From Pseudomonas sp. Bc-h (GTDB lineage: Bacteria > Pseudomonadota > Gammaproteobacteria > Pseudomonadales > Pseudomonadaceae): 64,000 nucleotides of DNA. A program made the position numbers and the translations under genes. The stretch covers positions 1-64,000 of the forward strand of contig NZ_MUIN01000001.1 of assembly GCF_002080045.1 (NCBI RefSeq). Reading direction: 5' to 3'. The notes below the pieces were generated by a model. It had not been told where the DNA came from, made no database searches, and saw only the letters and a program-made list of their open reading frames with translations. Shown here piece by piece: positions 8,908 through 17,695 of the stretch; position 1 is the first letter of the stretch, and the number at the start of each line of letters is the position of its first letter.

Positions 8908-8940
8908 TGAGTGATTGAGCTGGCTTTGCTGGCGTGATAA

Positions 8941-8982
8941 AGGCGGCTGCCGTCAGTGACGATGGTGGCCGTTTTTTTTTGC
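8941..8982 (+). terminator. Probable terminator after gabP
   Basis: An imperfect hairpin (CGGCTGCCGTCA with GATGGTGGCCG) ends in a run of nine T. It begins about 33 bp after the stop codon of the permease gene. Confidence 0.55.
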
Positions 8983-9048
8983 GCGCATATTTTGATCTAT
9001 CAAGTAGCCTATTTGTTTATGCTTTTAAGAGTATTGTTTACGGCATCA

Positions 9049-9071
9049 TTCAACGGTTGATTTCTGTTGAA
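9049..9071. promoter_or_regulatory. Inverted repeat upstream of the antitoxin gene
   Basis: TTCAAC (9049-9054) and GTTGAA (9066-9071) form an 11-base-spaced inverted repeat in an AT-rich promoter region. Phd/YefM antitoxins usually repress their own operon by binding such palindromes, so this is a candidate operator. Confidence 0.35.
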
Positions 9072-9116
9072 GGGTTTCCAAATGACTAAGAGTGAAATGA
9101 GTGGGAGCGTAAATCG

Positions 9117-9386
9117 ATGGCATACGCACTGTTGGCCGAAGTCGCTGCTTCAGTGACTGACTTGAAGAAGGATCCCATGGGGACATTTCGCGAAAGCAAT
9201 GGCGACCCGATGGTGATCCTCAACCGCAACGAGCCAGCCTTCTACATCTTGTCGCCTGAGCGATATGAGGAACTCCTGGATATGTTGGATGACGCGGAGC
9301 TTGCCCGGATAGCCAAAGCGCGACGCGGTGGTCGCACAGTTAAGGTGGACATTGATGACCTCATCGCAGAGGCTGAAAAACGCTGA
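9117..9386 (+). CDS. Antitoxin of the Phd/YefM family, without a visible toxin
   Basis: An 89-residue protein beginning at 9117 after GGGAGCG. It has the Phd/YefM fold signature: an N-terminal beta-alpha unit (LLAEVAASVTDLKKDP), the central DPMVILNRNEPAFYILSPERYEELLD, and a charged C-terminal neutralising segment (RRGGRTVKVDIDDLIAEAE). Such antitoxins bind DNA with the N-terminus and wrap a RelE/ParE-type toxin with the tail. Normally the toxin gene overlaps or follows within a few bases. Here all three frames after 9386 close without a toxin-like sequence, and the next gene is a convergent cytochrome ending at 9432. The tail is intact, so it could still neutralise a toxin encoded elsewhere. 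Confidence 0.85.
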   Translation: MAYALLAEVAASVTDLKKDPMGTFRESNGDPMVILNRNEPAFYILSPERYEELLDMLDDAELARIAKARRGGRTVKVDIDDLIAEAEKR

Positions 9387-9431
9387 GCCTGTATCGGGCG
9401 GAGCGTCGGCAAGTACGTCGCTAGACGGCAG

Positions 9432-9980
9432 TCACCCATCAGGAAGCATCCGCCCCAGCACCGACTTCCCCCGCACCTGGTGCATCACCACTGCCGCCAT
9501 GTGCAACGCCACGAGCCCCGCTAAAACCGCGCACAAGGCGTGATGCAGTTGATGTAACCCCAGCAGCGCGACATTCGAGTGAATCAGCTGTGGCAGCGTT
9601 ATGAGCGCCATTAGCGTGACCGGGTGGGTCATCATCAGCACGCCTGTGATAAGCACGCCGGAGACCGCTGCATAAATCGCAGTGTGTGCCGCGCTGGCTA
9701 GTCGCTCTTTTGAAGTATGCCGAAGGTGTGGCGCCGCTTTGACGGCCAGACACAGGCGCCAGGCGAAGAACGGAATAAAGAGACTGGTCAGCTGCGGATT
9801 GAAAGACTCGACCCATTGCCGAAACGGATGATCCGAATCCAGAAATGCCACGCCAAAGCCGCTGAAGGTTGCCCAGAGGATGACCGCCGCGGACAGCCAG
9901 TGCAGGAAAATTCGCGGTTTGGAGTAAGCGCTCGCTTCGCCCGCTATAGCTGCGGATGAAGGGGTGTGGAGATGTGTCAA
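9432..9980 (-). CDS. Cytochrome b561-family protein
   Basis: A 182-residue membrane protein with four hydrophobic segments. Conserved histidines lie in FLHWLS (first segment), SAAHTAIYAA (third) and LHHALCAVLAGLVALHMAAV (fourth), consistent with two b-type hemes as in the bacterial CybB family. It would move electrons between quinone and a periplasmic acceptor. It stands alone, convergent with the antitoxin gene. The physiological partner is unknown. Confidence 0.85.
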   Translation of the reverse strand: MTHLHTPSSAAIAGEASAYSKPRIFLHWLSAAVILWATFSGFGVAFLDSDHPFRQWVESFNPQLTSLFIPFFAWRLCLAVKAAPHLRHTSKERLASAAHTAIYAAVSGVLITGVLMMTHPVTLMALITLPQLIHSNVALLGLHQLHHALCAVLAGLVALHMAAVVMHQVRGKSVLGRMLPDG

Positions 9981-10067
9981 AACGGCCAGCCCTTATTGAG
10001 AAGAAGTTGCATTCTCGTACTAGCGCAAAGCTACCGTCTTGACCGGTGTCATGCAAATTAAAACCTG

Positions 10068-10559
10068 TTAACGGCGACCCGCATCCCGTGCGTTCTTGCG
10101 CTGCAGGATGTCCGACGCTTCGTTGTAGGCGTCCTGGAATTCGTCGCTGCCCAGCCACTCGACGGTCACCTCTTCCTCTTCGTCATGGAAGATCCCGCGG
10201 TAAACGATCAGCAAGGCCATAAGGAAGTCGGTGGCCGGGTCTTCCTCTTCTTCAGCAATCACCAGCTCCAGCACCGGGTATTGCAGGAAGACAACGCACA
10301 TGGCCAACAGGCTGATGGCTTCAGCTTTTTGCATCGCCTGGAAGAGGTCATCGTAGTCGGCGGGCTCGAAGCCGTTCTCCATGATGTCGTTGAAGTCGAA
10401 TTTGCTCAGATCGAGATAGACGTCATCGAACGGCTCATTGACGAGCGCATGGTTGAGCACCGGATGCACCGGACTTGGCTTGCCCTTGCCGGAACGGTTC
10501 TGCTTGGCCTTTGCTTTGGCCCGCTGGGCACGTTTCTGCTGTTTGTCTGGGGAGGCCAT
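10068..10559 (-). CDS. Protein of unknown function, paralogue of its upstream neighbour
   Basis: A 163-residue protein when started at the ATG at 10559, which has AAGGAAA about 8 bases upstream; a further in-frame ATG at 10595 is less well placed. The N-terminus is very basic (MASPDKQQKRAQRAKAKAKQ) and is followed by a helical acidic domain rich in Asp, Glu and Phe, with an EEEED run and a second EEEE run. The same N-terminal pattern opens the next gene upstream, so the two are a tandem pair. No known domain is recognised. It is soluble by composition. The split of a basic head and an acidic body suggests nucleic acid or protein binding, which is inference only. Confidence 0.75.
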   Translation of the reverse strand: MASPDKQQKRAQRAKAKAKQNRSGKGKPSPVHPVLNHALVNEPFDDVYLDLSKFDFNDIMENGFEPADYDDLFQAMQKAEAISLLAMCVVFLQYPVLELVIAEEEEDPATDFLMALLIVYRGIFHDEEEEVTVEWLGSDEFQDAYNEASDILQRKNARDAGRR

Positions 10560-10624
10560 GACGGCGGTTTCCTTGTTCGGTGCAGCCATTTTCATGGCCC
10601 GGGATCATCGGGCGCACATTGTAT

Positions 10625-11278
10625 TCAGTCTTGTGCGGGTTCGCCGGGTTTCTTCTGGTCGATGGTGAACTCTTCCATTAGGGCCTCATCTTCGATTTCG
10701 CAGAGCGCCTCGTAGAAACTCTCGTAGAAGTCATCACCGTCGATTCGCGTTCTGATGGACTGATCATCGAGTCCATGGGCCCACTTCCAGTAAGCGCCCA
10801 AGGTGTTCACGAGAATGTCGGGAAAGTTCGCAAAGTCGATGTCGTGCAGGGCGTGCGCTGCAATCGGGCCTTTGGCGAAGGTCAGCAGAAATTCTCCTTC
10901 TCCTGCCGCTTCGGCTTCCATCAGTTCCTTGTAATGCGCAATACGTTGCGCTTCTGTGGGGGCTGGCGCAGGAGATCTGTAGAGGTCCCACAGCAGGATT
11001 TCGACTTCGGAGTGTGTTGCTCCGTCTCCGCCGTCTAGGAAGGCAATGGCGGCTTCTCGTTCCTCGTCGGTCATCTCGGCCAGGACCTCGGGCTCCAGAT
11101 AGCTCTCCAGAAGTAAGTTGTTATCGAGTTCTTCATCGTCTGGGGCGAGGAAGTCAGGCATGAAATAGTCCGGGACTATAGGGGCAAGCGCCTGAGGATT
11201 CTGGCGAGCCACGCGCTGTTGCTTGGCTTTGTCTTTGGCGCGCTTGGCACGCTTCTGCTGTTTGTTCGCTGATGCCAT
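10625..11278 (-). CDS. Protein of unknown function, first of a tandem paralogous pair
   Basis: A 217-residue protein started at the ATG at 11278, preceded by AGGAGAA; an upstream ATG in the same frame has no ribosome site. The N-terminus (MASANKQQKRAKRAKDKAKQ) matches that of the next gene nearly residue for residue, and the remainder is strongly acidic with several EE and DD pairs. Both proteins end in acidic helical regions (ESFYEALCEIEDEAL here; QDAYNEASDIL there), which supports duplication and divergence. It lies 97 bp downstream of tRNA-Phe. The 65-bp gap to the second gene suggests co-transcription. Confidence 0.75.
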   Translation of the reverse strand: MASANKQQKRAKRAKDKAKQQRVARQNPQALAPIVPDYFMPDFLAPDDEELDNNLLLESYLEPEVLAEMTDEEREAAIAFLDGGDGATHSEVEILLWDLYRSPAPAPTEAQRIAHYKELMEAEAAGEGEFLLTFAKGPIAAHALHDIDFANFPDILVNTLGAYWKWAHGLDDQSIRTRIDGDDFYESFYEALCEIEDEALMEEFTIDQKKPGEPAQD

Positions 11279-11331
11279 GGCCGTTCTCCTGAAAGTGAGT
11301 CTGGCCACTGATGTTAGTAAATCGCGCCCAA

Positions 11332-11367
11332 TAAAAAACCCCTGAATCTTTCGATGCAGGGGTTTTT
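11332..11367 (-). terminator. Terminator of tRNA-Phe
   Basis: AACCCCTG and CAGGGGTT form a stem with T runs on both sides. On the minus strand it follows the tRNA-Phe gene by about 9 bases. Confidence 0.8.
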
Positions 11368-11375
11368 CGGTATTT

Positions 11376-11451
11376 TGGTGCCCAGAGACGGAATCGAACC
11401 GCCGACACGGGGATTTTCAATCCCCTGCTCTACCGACTGAGCTATCTGGGC
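11376..11451 (-). tRNA. tRNA-Phe (anticodon GAA)
   Basis: The minus strand begins GCCCAGATAGCTCAGTCGGT, has the anticodon loop TTGAAAA (GAA), a GGTTCGATTCC T-arm and an encoded CCA. It is 76 nt with a fully paired acceptor stem GCCCAGA/TCTGGGC. It reads UUU and UUC. Confidence 0.97.
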
Positions 11452-11553
11452 AACGGGGCGCATTAGACGTGTTTTTCAGGAGGTCGTCAAGCGTGATGTT
11501 GAAAAAAATTTGAATTATTTCCTCCGCTTACGATTAACACCGTCTGCAAAGGG

Positions 11554-11826
11554 TTATTCGGACGGCGGAACGTAGCCTTCGGCCTTGGCGTATTCCTCGC
11601 CGGAGAGGTACTTGTCCATCTCGGCCTGCAGGAACTTGCGGTCTTCGGCGTTCATCATGTTCAGACGTCGCTCGTTGATCAGCAGGGTCTGGTGTTTCTG
11701 CCAGTCCGCCCAGGCCTTCTGCGAGACGTGGTTGTAGATGTCTTCGCCCTTGGCGCCCGGATACGGCGGACGCTCCAGACCTGGCAGTTCTTCTTTGTAC
11801 TTGCGGCACATTACGGTGCGGGTCAT
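11554..11826 (-). CDS. yggX: Fe(2+)-trafficking / oxidative damage protection protein YggX
   Basis: A 90-residue protein with the family's conserved start [18 protein letters not shown], the conserved Cys 7, [16 protein letters not shown] and the [15 protein letters not shown] segment. Length matches E. coli YggX (91). YggX protects iron-sulfur clusters and limits labile iron. Its start overlaps the mutY stop by 4 bp (ATGA), the conserved mutY-yggX arrangement. MutY itself carries an Fe-S cluster, so the pairing is functionally sensible. Confidence 0.95.
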   Translation of the reverse strand: MTRTVMCRKYKEELPGLERPPYPGAKGEDIYNHVSQKAWADWQKHQTLLINERRLNMMNAEDRKFLQAEMDKYLSGEEYAKAEGYVPPSE

Positions 11827-12890
11827 GACGACTCTCCTGCGTTCAATACGTCGGCTGCGCTCATCAGCAGCTTCTTCACCGGGGCGGCAAGGCCCAGGCG
11901 CGGCGGGGTGGCGAGGTTATACCAGAGCCAGTCGGCCTCGGCCACGTGATGGGCGGACTCCTGGACCCGGACCAGCCAGGGTTCAATGCTCAGCTGGAAG
12001 TGGCTGAAGGTGTGGATCAACCCCGGTAGGGCTTGATGTTCACCCAGTTCCAGCGCGTGTTGGTCGGCCAGATGCTGCATGTCATTGAAGTCATCCAGTT
12101 CCGGCAGGCTCCACAAACCGCCCCACAAGCCGGTGGAAGGCCTGCGGTATAGCAGGATTTCGCCTTCGTCGTTGGCAAAGATCGGCATCAAGGTGCGCTT
12201 CTGCGGCACGGCCTTGCGCGGCTTGGGAATCGGGTAGCGGGTTTCCAGGCCAAGCATGTGCGCTTCGCAGCTGCGTTCCAGCGGGCACAGCAGGCAGCTG
12301 GGCTTGCTGCGGGTGCAAAGCGTGGCGCCCAGATCCATCATCGCCTGAGTGTAGTGATTGACCCGGCTGTGTGGCGTGAAACGCTCTGCGGTCGCCCACA
12401 TCTGCTTCGCGACCTTTGGCTCACCCGGATAGCCCTCTTGCGCGGTAAAGCGCGCCAGAACGCGTTTGACGTTGCCATCGAGGATCGGTGCGCGAATGCC
12501 CATGCTGATGCTGGCGATGGCCCCGGCAGTGGATTGGCCGATGCCTGGCAGTTCGGTGAGCTTTTCCACGTCGCGAGGGAATTCCCCGCCGTGTTCGGCA
12601 ACGACGATCTTCGCAGCTTTTTGCAGGTTGCGCGCGCGGGTGTAGTAGCCCAGCCCGGTCCACAGATGCAGCACTTCGTCTTCCGGCGCCTCAGCCAGAG
12701 CCTGAACGGTAGGGAGCGCCTCCATGAAGCGGTCGAAGTAACCCAGCACGGTGCTGACCTGGGTTTGCTGCAGCATGATTTCCGACACCCAGACGCGGTA
12801 AGGGGTGATGTCGTGTTGCCAAGGGAGATCGTGCCGGCCGTGACGGTCGTACCAGTCGAGGACGGCGGAGGAGAACTGCTCGGGTTGCAT
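11823..12890 (-). CDS. mutY: A/G-specific adenine DNA glycosylase MutY
   Basis: A 355-residue protein. The ATG at 12890 gives the usual MutY N-terminus ([20 protein letters not shown]); an upstream TTG at 12926 would add 12 non-family residues. EIMLQQTQV carries the catalytic Glu, the helix-hairpin-helix is [15 protein letters not shown], the catalytic Asp is in ILDGNVKRV, and the 4Fe-4S ligands are C-X6-C-X2-C-X5-C in [17 protein letters not shown]. The C-terminal NUDIX-like domain recognises 8-oxoguanine. It removes adenine mispaired with 8-oxoG. It is co-transcribed with yggX. Confidence 0.95.
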   Translation of the reverse strand: MQPEQFSSAVLDWYDRHGRHDLPWQHDITPYRVWVSEIMLQQTQVSTVLGYFDRFMEALPTVQALAEAPEDEVLHLWTGLGYYTRARNLQKAAKIVVAEHGGEFPRDVEKLTELPGIGQSTAGAIASISMGIRAPILDGNVKRVLARFTAQEGYPGEPKVAKQMWATAERFTPHSRVNHYTQAMMDLGATLCTRSKPSCLLCPLERSCEAHMLGLETRYPIPKPRKAVPQKRTLMPIFANDEGEILLYRRPSTGLWGGLWSLPELDDFNDMQHLADQHALELGEHQALPGLIHTFSHFQLSIEPWLVRVQESAHHVAEADWLWYNLATPPRLGLAAPVKKLLMSAADVLNAGESS

Positions 12891-12937
12891 CGTGGTTCCG
12901 GTGTTCAGGGAAAAGGGTTGAGGCAAGCTTGCCCCGA

Positions 12938-13044
12938 TCCCCGTGGGAGCCGGCTTGCTGGCGAATGCGGTATGTCTGCACCGGATCAGGTGATGGATAC
13001 ACCGCTTTCGCCACCGTCGTAACCTCCGGCAGCTCCTACAGGTT
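12938..13044. repeat. REPIN-like inverted REP pair
   Basis: GTGGGAGCCGGCTTGCTGGC opens the element and CTCCGGCAGCTCCTACAGG closes it in inverted orientation, with GCGGT/ACCGC flanking the loop. This is the GAGCCGGCTTGCTGGCGAA REP family, partly decayed, in the gap between mutY and the asmA-like gene. Confidence 0.6.
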
Positions 13045-13082
13045 GTGTGTCGCGCTGCCGATCTGTGGTCGGCAGCGCGGTG

Positions 13083-15317
13083 TTACCGCTTGAACAATCC
13101 CTTGATGGCATCCTTGAGCTCGGGACTGACCTTGTCCCCCAGCTTTTCGTCAATCTTGTCGCCGAGGCGATCTCCGGCCATCTTGGCGGCGACCTTGCCG
13201 AGCCCTTCATTGTCCAGGCGGCATGCCTTGGCGCCCAGTTCCAGCGGGCCACGGCACAGGATCGGCCATTCGACACCGACGAAGCGCGGATTCACTTCAC
13301 AGGCCGGGTCCGGCATATCGCTCTTGTCGCCTTCGATGATCACGCCGACGCGATAATTCATGCCCATCACGCGCAGGTCGATATCGCCGTCGCCATTGAC
13401 GGTCAGGCCCGGCGTGCGAACTTTCAGGTCAGGGTTGCTGGCTACGCCGTTGCGCAATACCAGGTTGCCGTTGAGTTGCTGGAACGGCGTGTCCTTGCCG
13501 CGTGGTTCGCCGCTCAAGGTCTTGCGGTTGAGCACCGAGATACCACGGCACAGTTGCTGTTCAAGGTTGGCGTTTACGAGCACGCCGTTGTTCAGGGCGA
13601 AGCTGGCGGTGCCGTTCAGGCTCTCCACCAAGGCCTTCTCGCTGTTGCCCTTGGCGGTGACGTCGCTGTTCAGGTTCAGCAGGCCGCGCAGGGGAGGCGT
13701 GGTGCCCTGACTCTGAATGAAGTGTTCGACTGGCACTTTGACGACATGGGTCTGCACACTGGCCAGCGGCACTTCCGGACGCACGTCCAGATTGCCTTTG
13801 ACTTCGAAGTTGCCGTTGTAGAGATCGCCACGCAGGCTGTCGACCTTGATCACGCCATCCAGCGCGGAGGTTTTCAGCGCGGCATTCTGAATCGGCAGCT
13901 TCTCAACGGTCAGCTTGCCAAAACTCAAGTCGGCATCGACATCCAGCTTGCGCATGCGCTCAAGCGGCAGCAGCCGGGCATCGCTCCAGGCGACCTGGGT
14001 TGGCTGGTTCGGCAGCGGACTGGTGCCCGACGCAGCGAGGGCCTCGGCTTCGCCGCTCTGAACCTCGGATTTGCGTGCAGCTCCGGCAGCTTTTGCCTTT
14101 TCATCCTGCGGTGGACGATAGCGGTCGGCGTCGAAGGTGTCGGCCTTGAGTTGCAGGCGCAGGGACTGTTTGGCGAAGTCGTCCACGGCCACGCGACCGG
14201 TGATGGTGCTGTCGTCGAGTTTCAGGGTGAGATCGTCCAGCGCCACGCTGGTTGGCGTGGCGGCAAGGCGGGTGACCATTTCGAATTTGTTCAGACTGCC
14301 TTCACCAAGAGCGGGCGCAGGCTGACCGATGCTGTCGAGAAATTCGCGCAGATTGAATGAAGCAATGGACAGACCGCCGCTCAGTTGAGGCGTCTTGTCC
14401 AGATCGCGGACATGCAACTCACCCAGAGCACGCAGCTGGTTGGCGGACAACTTGAGGTTGGTCCATTCGGCAACGTTGGCCGACATGTCTGCCAGTAGCT
14501 GACCCTGAGCGGAGAAGGTCACGGTCTTGCCTTGCAATGGGTCGCCCGCCGCTTCGCCGGAGAAGCGCATGTCATCGAGCTGATAGCGCTTGAGCGCACG
14601 GTCGAAACGCAGCTTGCCAGTCAGCTCGGTCTTGGTGCGTACCACAGGCTGATTGGTGCTGAGGAATGCTGTGAGTTTCACCGGAATGTCGGTGGCGTTG
14701 TGTACCGGGCCGGTGCTCAGCTGAATGCTCTCAGCGGTGAATTGCCGGGCTTTCTGAATATCGTTGAAGTCGATGCGCGCGTTGTTCACGGTCAGGCTGT
14801 CGATGTCCAGCTTGAGCGGCTGCCAGGCTTTGTCTGGCTTGGCGCCTGCGTCGGGAGCAGGATCGGCAGGGGCTTGCGCAGCGGGTGGCTGCGCCGTATT
14901 TGCAGCGGTAGCAGGCACCTTGCCGATGTCTTCCCAGTTGCCGTGGCCGTTTTCATCGCGGGTGAGCATCAAGTTCAGGCCTTCGACCCGCACATCGCTC
15001 ATCTGCACTTCCTTGCGCAGCAGTGGCAGCACCCGCACAGACAGCCCGAGCATCGAAAGGTCAGCGAACGGTTTGGTCGGCTCGGTCAGTGTCGCGACGC
15101 TGGCGTCATGCAGCTCAAGGCCCAGCCAGGGGAACAGGCTCCAGCCAATATCGCCGTTGAGGGTCAGTTCGACGTGTGCCCGGTCGCGGACCAGTTTACG
15201 AATCTCGTCTTTGTAGTCGTTGGGATCAAACAGATGGGTCAAGGCGAAGCCGAGAGCCACGATGATCAGCAACAGCCCGAGAATGAATAGTCCCAGGATT
15301 TTGCCGAACGCTTTCAT
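13083..15317 (-). CDS. AsmA-family envelope protein
   Basis: A 744-residue protein with an N-terminal membrane anchor (ILGLFILGLLLIIVALGFALT), the AsmA opening LTHLFDPNDYKDEIRKLV, and a long repetitive beta-rich body. A Pro/Ala-rich insert sits at about 190-220 and another linker at about 400-430. The C-terminal AsmA_2 region contains LNGTASFALNNGVL and the end is Lys-rich. AsmA-like proteins form long grooves bridging the envelope and affect phospholipid transport or outer-membrane assembly. The protein is expected to be anchored in the inner membrane with a periplasmic body. It is a single gene. Confidence 0.88.
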   Translation of the reverse strand: MKAFGKILGLFILGLLLIIVALGFALTHLFDPNDYKDEIRKLVRDRAHVELTLNGDIGWSLFPWLGLELHDASVATLTEPTKPFADLSMLGLSVRVLPLLRKEVQMSDVRVEGLNLMLTRDENGHGNWEDIGKVPATAANTAQPPAAQAPADPAPDAGAKPDKAWQPLKLDIDSLTVNNARIDFNDIQKARQFTAESIQLSTGPVHNATDIPVKLTAFLSTNQPVVRTKTELTGKLRFDRALKRYQLDDMRFSGEAAGDPLQGKTVTFSAQGQLLADMSANVAEWTNLKLSANQLRALGELHVRDLDKTPQLSGGLSIASFNLREFLDSIGQPAPALGEGSLNKFEMVTRLAATPTSVALDDLTLKLDDSTITGRVAVDDFAKQSLRLQLKADTFDADRYRPPQDEKAKAAGAARKSEVQSGEAEALAASGTSPLPNQPTQVAWSDARLLPLERMRKLDVDADLSFGKLTVEKLPIQNAALKTSALDGVIKVDSLRGDLYNGNFEVKGNLDVRPEVPLASVQTHVVKVPVEHFIQSQGTTPPLRGLLNLNSDVTAKGNSEKALVESLNGTASFALNNGVLVNANLEQQLCRGISVLNRKTLSGEPRGKDTPFQQLNGNLVLRNGVASNPDLKVRTPGLTVNGDGDIDLRVMGMNYRVGVIIEGDKSDMPDPACEVNPRFVGVEWPILCRGPLELGAKACRLDNEGLGKVAAKMAGDRLGDKIDEKLGDKVSPELKDAIKGLFKR

Positions 15318-15706
15318 GGGCGAGTCCTTGTAATCGAGTCGTTCAAAATTTAGCCCGCGAGTATAGCGTTCTCACGCAGGTGCCGGGCCTTGATCGGCCT
15401 CGGGCGGTATTCCAGAAATGCCTGCAAATTCTGGGACAGCGGGAAATTGCGGTCATTCCGGTGTGTTTCTACAGAGTGCACTCTGCGTTCATACAATGAC
15501 AGACGGCATAAAAAAGGTAGTAGCAGAATGCTTTCTGTCACGCGGCAAATGGTAATCTCTCGCCGTTCGCGGGTCATGCTGCGTCGAATTGTCACGTAAC
15601 GAGACTTTCTGCCGATAAAAACTCCCGATGCTTGCGTGCATGAAGAGGGGTGGCAGATGCGATGTCGCTGTTCTTGCGAGACACAACTATAAATGGGGGC
15701 AAAATA
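15318..15706. other. Divergent intergenic region between asmA-like and MFS genes
   Basis: This 389-bp gap contains no convincing gene. It must hold promoters for both outward-facing genes. A perfect 14-bp palindrome lies inside (listed separately). Confidence 0.55.
15472..15485. promoter_or_regulatory. Perfect 14-bp palindrome, candidate operator
   Basis: CAGAGTGCACTCTG reads identically on both strands. It lies about 220 bp before the MFS transporter start in a divergent promoter region. Dimeric repressors often bind such sites; the cognate regulator is not identifiable here. Confidence 0.4.
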
Positions 15707-17368
15707 ATGACTACGAGCACTGCTCTGGGCGGCAATGTCGCTCAGCCTGCGTTCTTGTCCAAAGAGCGCATTATCGCCAAACGCGGTTTCAACCGTTGGC
15801 TGGTTCCGCCAGCCGCACTGGCAATCCATCTCTGTATCGGTATGGCCTATGGCTTCTCGGTATTCTGGTTGCCGCTGTCCAAGGCCATCGGCATCAAGAC
15901 CGCCGTCGCCTGCGCGCCGGACATGGGGTTCTTCGAGCAAGTCTTCTCGTCAAGCTGTGACTGGCCGATCTCCATGCTCGGCTGGATCTATACCCTGTTC
16001 TTCATCTTCCTGGGTTGCTCGGCAGCCATCTGGGGTGGCTGGCTGGAACACGCCGGGCCGCGTAAAGCTGGTGTCGTATCGGCCCTGTGCTGGTGTGGCG
16101 GTCTGCTGATCTCGGCGCTGGGCGTGTACACCCACCAGATCTGGCTGATGTGGATCGGCTCGGGCGTGATCGGCGGTATCGGTCTGGGTCTGGGTTACAT
16201 CTCGCCGGTTTCGACCTTGATCAAATGGTTCCCGGACAAGCGCGGCATGGCGACCGGCATGGCGATCATGGGCTTCGGCGGTGGCGCGATGGTCGGTGCT
16301 CCGCTGGCGACCGCTCTGATGAGCCATTTCGCAACGCCTGACAGCGTCGGGGTCTGGCAGAGCTTCGTGGCAATGGCCGCGATCTACTTCGTCTTCATGA
16401 TTGGTGGCGCTCTGGCCTACCGCGTTCCGCCTACGGGCTGGAAACCTGAGGGCTGGACAGCGCCTGCGAAGAAAAACAACAGTGCGATGATCACCAACCG
16501 CCACGTGCACGTCAGCGTTGCGTGGAAAACCCCGCAATTCCGTCTGGTCTGGCTGGTGCTGTGCCTGAACGTTTCGGCCGGTATCGGCATCCTCGGCATG
16601 GCTTCGCCACTGCTGCAGGAAGTGTTCGGCGGCAAACTGCTGGGCAACGATCAAGGCTTCGCACAGCTCGACGCTTCGCAACTGGCTGCAATCGCTGCAA
16701 TCGCCGCGGGCTTCACCGGCCTGCTGAGCCTGTTCAACATCGGTGGGCGGTTCTTCTGGGCGTCGTTCTCCGACTACATTGGCCGCAAAGCCACCTACTT
16801 CGTGTTCTTCGCGCTGGGCTTTTTGCTCTATGCGTCGGTTCCGACGCTGGGCCATCTGGGCAGCGTTGCGCTGTTCGTGGCGGCGTTCTGCGTCGTGCTG
16901 TCGATGTACGGTGGCGGTTTCGCGACCGTGCCGGCTTACCTCGCTGACCTGTTCGGCACGCAAATGGTTGGCGCCATCCATGGTCGTCTGCTGACTGCCT
17001 GGGCTGCCGCTGGCGTGCTCGGCCCGGTGCTGGTGAACTACCTGCGTGAATATCAGCTGAGCCACGGTGTTGCGCGCGCCGATGCCTACGACATCACCCT
17101 GTACATCCTCGCAGGCCTTTTGGTGTTGGGTTTCATCTGCAACATGCTGGTGCGTCCAGTGGCCGACAAATACTTCATGACCGAAGCGGAATTGAAGGCT
17201 GAACAGGCTATCGGCCATGACGCTGGCGCGGATCACACCACTTCGCTGGAGTGGAAAGCCGACGCAGGCACCAAGCCTCTGGCAATCCTCGCCTGGCTGG
17301 CAGTGGGTATCCCGCTGGCGTGGGGCGTGTGGATCACCCTGCAGAAAACTGCGGTGCTGTTTCACTAA
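15707..17368 (+). CDS. MFS transporter of the oxalate/formate antiporter (OFA) family
   Basis: A 553-residue membrane protein with start at 15707, preceded by GGGGGC; an upstream ATG at 15650 has no ribosome site. The core has the OFA pattern: WLVPPAALAIHLCIGMAYGFSVFWLPL in the first segment, GGIGLGLGYISPVSTLIKWFPD in the middle, and RGMATGMAIMGFGGGAMVG. About twelve core segments plus a C-terminal extra one (LAVGIPLAWGVWITL) make it longer than usual. OFA members exchange carboxylates, but many are of unknown specificity. It is monocistronic with a 389-bp upstream region. Confidence 0.85.
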   Translation: MTTSTALGGNVAQPAFLSKERIIAKRGFNRWLVPPAALAIHLCIGMAYGFSVFWLPLSKAIGIKTAVACAPDMGFFEQVFSSSCDWPISMLGWIYTLFFIFLGCSAAIWGGWLEHAGPRKAGVVSALCWCGGLLISALGVYTHQIWLMWIGSGVIGGIGLGLGYISPVSTLIKWFPDKRGMATGMAIMGFGGGAMVGAPLATALMSHFATPDSVGVWQSFVAMAAIYFVFMIGGALAYRVPPTGWKPEGWTAPAKKNNSAMITNRHVHVSVAWKTPQFRLVWLVLCLNVSAGIGILGMASPLLQEVFGGKLLGNDQGFAQLDASQLAAIAAIAAGFTGLLSLFNIGGRFFWASFSDYIGRKATYFVFFALGFLLYASVPTLGHLGSVALFVAAFCVVLSMYGGGFATVPAYLADLFGTQMVGAIHGRLLTAWAAAGVLGPVLVNYLREYQLSHGVARADAYDITLYILAGLLVLGFICNMLVRPVADKYFMTEAELKAEQAIGHDAGADHTTSLEWKADAGTKPLAILAWLAVGIPLAWGVWITLQKTAVLFH

Positions 17369-17414
17369 AGGCTGATACACCCGGCCCGAGATTCCTTGGG
17401 CCGACGCTAATCCT

Positions 17415-17481
17415 TGTAGCGGCACGGCTTGCCGGCGGTAGCGATCTTACGGACGCCACCGCCGGCAAGCCGGACTCCTAC
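17415..17481. repeat. REP doublet
   Basis: GGCTTGCCGGCGGT and its inverse ACCGCCGGCAAGCC flank a short loop. The same sequence recurs at 39.5, 47.1, 55.0, 56.7 and 63.8 kb. It could fold into a long hairpin in RNA. Confidence 0.8.
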
Positions 17482-17629
17482 GGGGTTTATCTGATGCCAG
17501 TCCTGCCCGATCGGATTGGCGCCAATGCACCCCCCCACAGCTGCTCGTGTTGCACAGGTATTCGCTTGTACGCACATGTCTAGCGCTTGAGTTCCGGGAT
17601 TCAGCCCGTCAGTGATATCAAGCTCCGTG

Positions 17630-17658
17630 TTTCTGTTTCCCCGCCACACGCCTATAAT
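17630..17658 (+). promoter_or_regulatory. Probable sigma-70 promoter of the his operon
   Basis: TATAAT at 17653-17658 is a perfect -10 hexamer. TTTCTG at 17630-17635 is a weak -35 at 17-base spacing. Transcription would start about 30 bp before hisB. Confidence 0.5.
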
Positions 17659-17695
17659 GTCCGCCTTTTCGCCCAATGATTTTGCGGAGCTGGTG

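Noticed and set aside
15950..17425. A 491-codon minus-strand frame opposite the MFS transporter
   Set aside because: It is His/Gln/Arg-rich low-complexity translation typical of an antisense shadow in GC-rich DNA; the plus strand has clear membrane segments.
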